Program-made: the position numbers and the translations under genes
NCBI RefSeq assembly: GCF_012911935.1
Contig: NZ_JAAXLA010000069.1
Span: 1 to 37,504 of the forward strand
Direction: 5' to 3'
From: Pseudonocardia acidicola
GTDB taxonomy: Bacteria > Actinomycetota > Actinomycetes > Mycobacteriales > Pseudonocardiaceae
Length of the DNA stretch: 37,504 bases
Notes under the pieces: model-generated
What the model was told of the DNA's origin: nothing
Databases searched by the model: none
Seen by the model: only the letters and a program-made list of their open reading frames with translations
In this document: piece after piece, positions 34,257 to 37,504 of the stretch
How the letters are laid out: each line of letters begins with the position of its first letter
Numbering within the stretch: the stretch's first letter is position 1

Positions 34257-34783
34257 GGCTCCCACCTCTCACGGCATGCCACAGCCCCACCAGAAGATCA
34301 CTCCGATGGGATTCGAGCCCACCGTCATCATGTCAAGGGGAACCGCCGTGCTGCTCCAGCACCACCGCTGACCAGGGCGGGAATTGCGACCGACCGTCCT
34401 GCCGTCCGAACTTCGGCACGAGCGACCGTCCACAGGGTTGAGCGCCTCGCGGCGCGATGCTCACACGCTTTCGAGGACCGGGAGGCGGCGATCGAGGGCG
34501 CCCAGATGCGGTGTGGCCATGCGCCACTCCCCCGCTCCTGCGTTGAGCGCGAGCACGCGAACGGCGGCGACTGCCACCACGGATGCAACCACCTCGCCGG
34601 GATGGCGACCGCTTCGTCCCGAAGCAATCGCGGTGCGACGCCAGCGCACACAGGCCGACGGTCGAAACGATCCTTCGGCACACCTGGTGCTGCCAGACCT
34701 CTGAGAGATCGCATAGTTCCTCAATCTCTGGACACCCTGGCGAGGGGTTCTAACCAGTTCCTCGATCAGAGGTGGTGGGGTCG
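34257..34783. other. Intergenic region of the island, no gene seen
   Basis: These 527 bp lie between divergent genes. Frames of up to 128 codons exist on both strands, but none reads like a protein. GATGGGATTCGAGCCCAC near 34305 looks like the T-arm of a tRNA-Ser but has no flanking stems. Confidence 0.45.
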
Positions 34784-35493
34784 ATGCCAGAGGGCACTCC
34801 TGCTCCCACGGCGTCTACGAGTGGCGGGGTGGCGCTGGCCGCCCCCGATCATCTCTGCCTTGAGTACGACTCTGATCGCCAACGCGACCGGGCGCAGGTC
34901 GAGCTCCTCGCCGACGGGCTGCGCGCCGGACACCAGTGCTTCTGTTTGGCCCCTGCGGGGGGCAACCTACCATCGCCGCCCGGGTAGCGGAGCGCTGCGG
35001 CCTGGTCGGACAGGTCGGGGACGAACCCGCTGGTGACTGGCTGACGTTCGTTTCCCCCGACCAGCGCTATCTTCAGGGCGGCCGGTTCTCGTCGCGGCGC
35101 ATGCACCAGCTCTGGCCCGATTGGGCGGCGCGCACCTACGAGCGGTGCACGTTCGCCCGGATCGTGGCGGACATGAGCTGGGCCGTTCCGTTCCTCACCC
35201 GCTGCTTTGAGGACGACCGCGTGCGCTACGAAGCGCGGTTCACTGTGTGGAGCCAGGCGTACCCGCTTCTCTCGCCAGTCACTGGATCGGCAGCCCGTTC
35301 CTCCCGGCCACGCCCTGCACAGCGATCAGTCGCCAAGCCCAATCAGCGGTCAGGAACGAGCGGCGGGGCGGGGGGACCTGCCGCCTGTGCCATGGACGCA
35401 GCAGTTGCCTTGAGGAGCCATCCCCGCCCCACCTGCACGCCCAGGCATCGAACCAGGCCCCGAGCGCGCCCTACCGAAGGTAGGGCGCCTTGA
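34784..35493 (+). pseudogene. MEDS-domain sensor protein, frameshifted
   Basis: The first frame (ATG 34784, GAGGTGG upstream) reads DHLCLEYDSDRQRDRAQVEL, then LADGLRAGHQCFCLAPAGG. This is the start of a MEDS domain, found in DcmR-like sensors and anti-sigma systems of actinobacteria. It stops at 34985-34987. One base lost in or near the GGGGGG run at 34958-34963 would join it to the second frame, which continues QPTIAARVAERCG, FSSRRMHQLWPDWAARTYER and FARIVADMSWAVPFL. The last ~60 residues are low-complexity and probably altered too. A hairpin follows at 35466. Confidence 0.65.
35466..35488 (+). terminator. Hairpin terminator after the MEDS gene
   Basis: A 10-bp perfect stem (35466-35475 with 35479-35488) has a GAA loop and overlaps the end of the frame. 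Confidence 0.5.
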
Positions 35494-35526
35494 TCCCATA
35501 GAGGCAGATTCGGCAGCAACACATAG

Positions 35527-35961
35527 ACACACAATCGCGGCGCCGAGGAGGTTCGTGTCGTCCCGTGCCCGCCGGAGCTCACCGCGCTCCTGCGTCAACA
35601 TCTGGACGAGCACGGCACCACCCCGGATGGCCGGCTGTTTCGCGGCGTGCGGCTCGGCCCGCTCTCCGAGAGCCTGTACGGGCGGATCTGGGGCAAGGCT
35701 CGTGAAGCCGCCCGAGCGCCGAGGAGGCCGCGTCTCCGCTCGCTCGTCGTTCGTATGACCTTCGCCATGCCGCGGGTGTCTACGTGGCTCAACGGCGGTG
35801 TGCCGGCCCTGCAGGTAGCCGCGTGGGCCGGGCACAGCGTCGACGTCCTGCTCCGGGTCTACGCGAAGTGCATCGTCGGTCAGGAGGACGCCGTGCGCCG
35901 CCGGGTCGAGGAAGCGCTCCGGGCCGGCCGGACGGCGGGCGAGTCCAAGATCGGTCCGTGA
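35527..35961 (+). pseudogene. Tyrosine recombinase relic 2, truncated and frame-disturbed
   Basis: This is the C-terminal ~145 residues of a tyrosine integrase. The frame reads EEVRVVPCPPELTALL, LFRGVRLGPLSESLYGRIWG and later VSTWLNGGVPALQVAAWAGH with SVDVLLRVYAKC (catalytic Tyr). In between, the catalytic box EEAASPLARRSYDLRHAA is found only in the next frame. One base is missing near 35720 and one extra is present near 35780, so the two shifts cancel. The N-terminal half is gone (in-frame TAG at 35524). It is inactive as it stands. A 14-bp hairpin terminator follows at 36022. Confidence 0.8.
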
Positions 35962-36021
35962 ATGGTCCGTGAACCCTCGTGACGAGCGGGATGGAGCCGG
36001 ACACAGCCGGACACCGACGAG

Positions 36022-36060
36022 AACGGCCCCTGACCGCGTCTCCGCTGGTCAGGGGCCGTT
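36022..36060 (+). terminator. 14-bp hairpin terminator
   Basis: AACGGCCCCTGACC pairs perfectly with GGTCAGGGGCCGTT around an 11-nt loop, followed by TCCC. It lies between integrase relic 2 and the tRNA-Tyr fragment, a usual place in tRNA-targeting elements. Confidence 0.75.
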
Positions 36061-36071
36061 TCCCGTGGGGG

Positions 36072-36121
36072 TGGCAGGTGAAGGATTCGAACCTTCGTAG
36101 GCTAGGCCGACGGATTTACAG
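36072..36121 (-). other. tRNA-Tyr 3'-half fragment (attachment site)
   Basis: On the minus strand the 50 nt run from the anticodon loop CTGTAAA (anticodon GTA) through the variable arm and the T arm GAAGG-TTCGAAT-CCTTC to the acceptor ACCTGCC and discriminator A. The 5' half of a tRNA-Tyr is absent; upstream sequence is unrelated. Such a 3' half is the typical crossover segment of elements that integrate into tRNA genes, so it marks an att site. Confidence 0.8.
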
Positions 36122-36499
36122 CGGAGTGCCGCCCAGATCGGCATTGGGCTTCTGACCTGGAGGAACGCGGCTCGTCGCACGCACCAACCATCGCGGACTG
36201 CCACGCATTTGCCACGGCCACGGTCGGCAGACCAGTCGTGCCTGATCCGATCGCGCTGATCAAAGCTGCTCATCCGGGTGCTCCGCGAGCCGCGCCGATC
36301 GGCCCGGTGCTCAGTGCCGCGCGGCCGCGGGCGACGAGGGGGTGCCAGCGCCCCGTCGCGGCGGTTCCCCGGACGTCCACCCGTTCAGCGTCATCGCGGC
36401 GCCGGCCGGTGTCGTCCCGATTCCCGGCAGGTCGGGTACCACTTTGCGATGATCCACATCAGGCCTGTCGGGTGATGTACACCCCCGGCGCAGCGGCCG
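36122..36499. other. Island DNA without a gene, holds the second arm repeat
   Basis: I see no coding frame that reads like protein. The stretch contains the GCCAC motif (36199-36215) and, just before the next gene, GGGTG-5-CACCC (36470-36484), a possible operator. Confidence 0.4.
36199..36215. repeat. 17-bp GCCAC direct-repeat motif, copy 2
   Basis: TGCCACGCATTTGCCAC matches the copy at 33468-33484 in 16 of 17 positions. Here it lies 78 bp from the tRNA-Tyr fragment. Confidence 0.6.
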
Positions 36500-36796
36500 A
36501 TGATCATCGACATGGACATGCTCTCCGTGATCACGACGGCCACCTCCACGCCCGCCCAAGACCAAGGGATCCTGGGAGGGGCTTTGATCGCGGTGACGGC
36601 GATCGCCGGCGTGGCGTTCGTCGTCCTGGTCGTCGCGGCCGTCATCAGCATCATCCGCTCCGAGCTCGGGGCCGGGATGAAGCTCGTGTGGATCGTGTTC
36701 GTCGTCGTCGCCCCCTTCCTGGGCAGCCTGGCCTGGTTCGCCGTAGGCCGCCGCGACGCCCAGGACCCGGTCCGGCGCGGCACCCGAGCCGCATAA
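36500..36796 (+). CDS. Small membrane protein with PLDc_N domain
   Basis: This 98-residue protein has two membrane helices (about 24-52, GALIAVTAIAGVAFVVLVVA; and 61-83) and the PLDc_N signature MKLVWIVFVVVAPFLGSLAW followed by FAVGRRDA. The domain occurs alone in many actinobacteria, where it is called a PLD nuclease N-terminal protein, though it has no nuclease. Three ATGs are near (36500, 36512, 36518) and none has a clear ribosome site. Function unknown. Confidence 0.8.
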   Translation: MIIDMDMLSVITTATSTPAQDQGILGGALIAVTAIAGVAFVVLVVAAVISIIRSELGAGMKLVWIVFVVVAPFLGSLAWFAVGRRDAQDPVRRGTRAA

Positions 36797-36878
36797 CACC
36801 CGCGGGCGGTCCGATCTCTGAAACCGGGGAGGCGGCATTCGGTGACGCCGGAGCCGCCCTCCCGGGGGGAGGCCGGAC

Positions 36879-36944
36879 GTGCAGTTCACCAACCTGCTGA
36901 TCGTCATGGCGGTGAGGTCGTCTCGCGCCCGAGGCGAGACATGA
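36879..36944 (+). pseudogene. Truncated start of a cation:proton antiporter
   Basis: GGGGGGAGG precedes the GTG at 36879. The frame reads MQFTNLLIVMAV, like the first helix of CPA2-type cation:proton antiporters, and then goes into RSSRARGET and a stop. The remainder of the gene is absent. The break lies about 70 bp before a tRNA 3' fragment, so an integration event may have cut it. The match is only 12 residues. Confidence 0.4.
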
Positions 36945-36978
36945 AACGATCCTCGGAGGAGCCCTACGAGGACCGTTT
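36944..36978 (+). terminator. Imperfect hairpin beside the second tRNA fragment
   Basis: AAACGATCCTCG pairs with CGAGGACCGTTT with one A/C mismatch, followed by T and A. It lies between the antiporter relic and the tRNA fragment. Confidence 0.5.
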
Positions 36979-36982
36979 TACC

Positions 36983-37028
36983 TGGTAGCGGGAACAGGAT
37001 TCGAATCTGCGACCTCTGAGTCATGAGC
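36983..37028 (-). other. tRNA 3'-half fragment with CAT anticodon
   Basis: On the minus strand the sequence runs from CTCATGA (anticodon loop, CAT) through CTCAG AGGTC and a T arm GCAGA-TTCGAAT-CCTGT to the acceptor TCCCGCT, discriminator A and an encoded CCA. The T stem has an A/C mismatch, a sign of decay. No D arm or 5' acceptor strand is found. It does not match the functional tRNA-Met at 11583. It is probably another attachment remnant. Confidence 0.65.
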
Positions 37029-37455
37029 TGGGATGCGGCCGTCTCATGACGTCCCACCGCTCTCCCGGCCATGCCCACTCACCAGGTCGGAGCTGTCTAT
37101 CCGTCTCATCCGTGTCGTCCAGCGGCGGCGTGTACTGCAGTGTCGTGGTCACAAAGTTGGTCACGGTTACCTGCCGCCTCGACGCCCTGCCCCTTTCGGC
37201 GTGAAGCAATCACCCAAGGGGCCCGGCCTGTCCAACGCCGCACGTCAGGGTCGTCGTGCGGTCCGTCGATGTCCGGACTAAGGGGTGATGGTCCAGCTCG
37301 GTGCTGCATCGAGAGGACGTCCGACTGGCGGGCGTCGGCGTCGCGCCGGCAACAGGTAGGCCTGCAGGCCCCGGCCTGCTGTGCCTGCGTGAACCCTTGT
37401 CGTTCGGTGCCGCCGATCGGTGGTCGGAGGGGGCCGGGAGTCGGAGGATGGCGCG
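37029..37455. other. Region without a recognised gene
   Basis: A minus-strand frame ends in TNFVTTTLQYTPPLDDTDET and could be part of a small element gene, but it has no ribosome site. Other frames look like noise. Confidence 0.35.
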
Positions 37456-37504
37456 ATGGCGCAGGACACGCTGGGCGTGGCCTTCGAGGTAGCCCGGATT
37501 GCGG
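37456..37504 (+). CDS. Possible gene start cut by the window edge
   Basis: The ATG at 37456 has GGAGG 8 nt upstream (37443-37447) and the frame stays open to the edge, reading MAQDTLGVAFEVARIA. Sixteen residues are too few to assign a family. Confidence 0.4.
   Translation, partial: MAQDTLGVAFEVARIA

Noticed and set aside
34300..34325. tRNA-Ser-like T arm GATGGGATTCGAGCCCAC
   Set aside because: No acceptor, variable or anticodon stems flank it, so it could be chance.

Overview
The window is high-GC actinobacterial DNA with frequent GTG starts. It looks like a Pseudonocardia-type genome (order Pseudonocardiales). That is inferred from gene content: an actinobacterial secE-nusG-rplK-rplA block beside rpmG-hadA-hadB, an Mrf (Rv0106-like) protein, a CYP124-like P450 and an acid-extended NusG. 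No lineage marker was tested by alignment.

Layout. (1) 1-5.9 kb: a divergent histidine kinase/response regulator pair, an SCP2-type lipid-binding protein, two small unknown proteins, a MocR/PdxR-type regulator and a CoA transferase close to alpha-methylacyl-CoA racemase. A strong two-sided terminator follows. (2) 5.9-11.8 kb: the translation block on the minus strand, read as tRNA-Thr, tRNA-Met, rpmG (zinc form), hadA, hadB, a small protein with an in-frame TGA near its end, then tRNA-Trp, secE, nusG, rplK, rplA. A plus-strand aminotransferase sits in the middle. (3) 11.9-14.5 kb: a zinc-starvation module. Cysteine-poor copies of L33, S18, L28 and S14 run leftwards, mrf and rpmF run rightwards, and one Zur-like operator lies between them. 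(4) 14.5-18.3 kb: a deleted LuxR/AAA regulator relic, then a two-gene operon of a CYP124-like P450 and a fatty acyl-CoA ligase.

(5) 18.3-32.4 kb: ordinary chromosome. It holds TenA, a four-helix membrane protein, a serine beta-lactamase-like hydrolase, an excalibur-domain membrane protein, a PucR/CdaR regulator, a hormone-sensitive-lipase-type esterase overlapping a damaged Baeyer-Villiger monooxygenase, an enoyl-CoA hydratase, a patatin, a Cys/His-rich unknown, a DUF2267 protein and a TAT-exported multicopper oxidase. Several genes fit a lipid/sterol/branched-chain acid degrading lifestyle (SCP2, AMACR-like, CYP124, acyl-CoA ligase, crotonase, BVMO plus esterase). (6) 32.4-37.5 kb: a worn integration hotspot. 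It has a STAS protein, an IS3-like transposase relic, two tyrosine-recombinase relics with related C-termini, an NAD(P)-binding reductase, a frameshifted MEDS-domain gene, two separate tRNA 3'-half fragments, a PLDc_N-type membrane protein and what looks like a truncated antiporter start.

The main observations are the conserved-looking tail after the TGA in the small gene beside hadB, the compact Zur/alternative-ribosome/Mrf module, the twice-damaged BVMO start inside an otherwise intact operon, and the accretion island with paralogous integrase ends sharing a 17-bp GCCAC direct-repeat motif. Four genes also have a TANNNT box exactly 7 nt before a GTG start and no Shine-Dalgarno, which suggests leaderless transcripts. 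I saw no complete, clearly undescribed multi-gene system.
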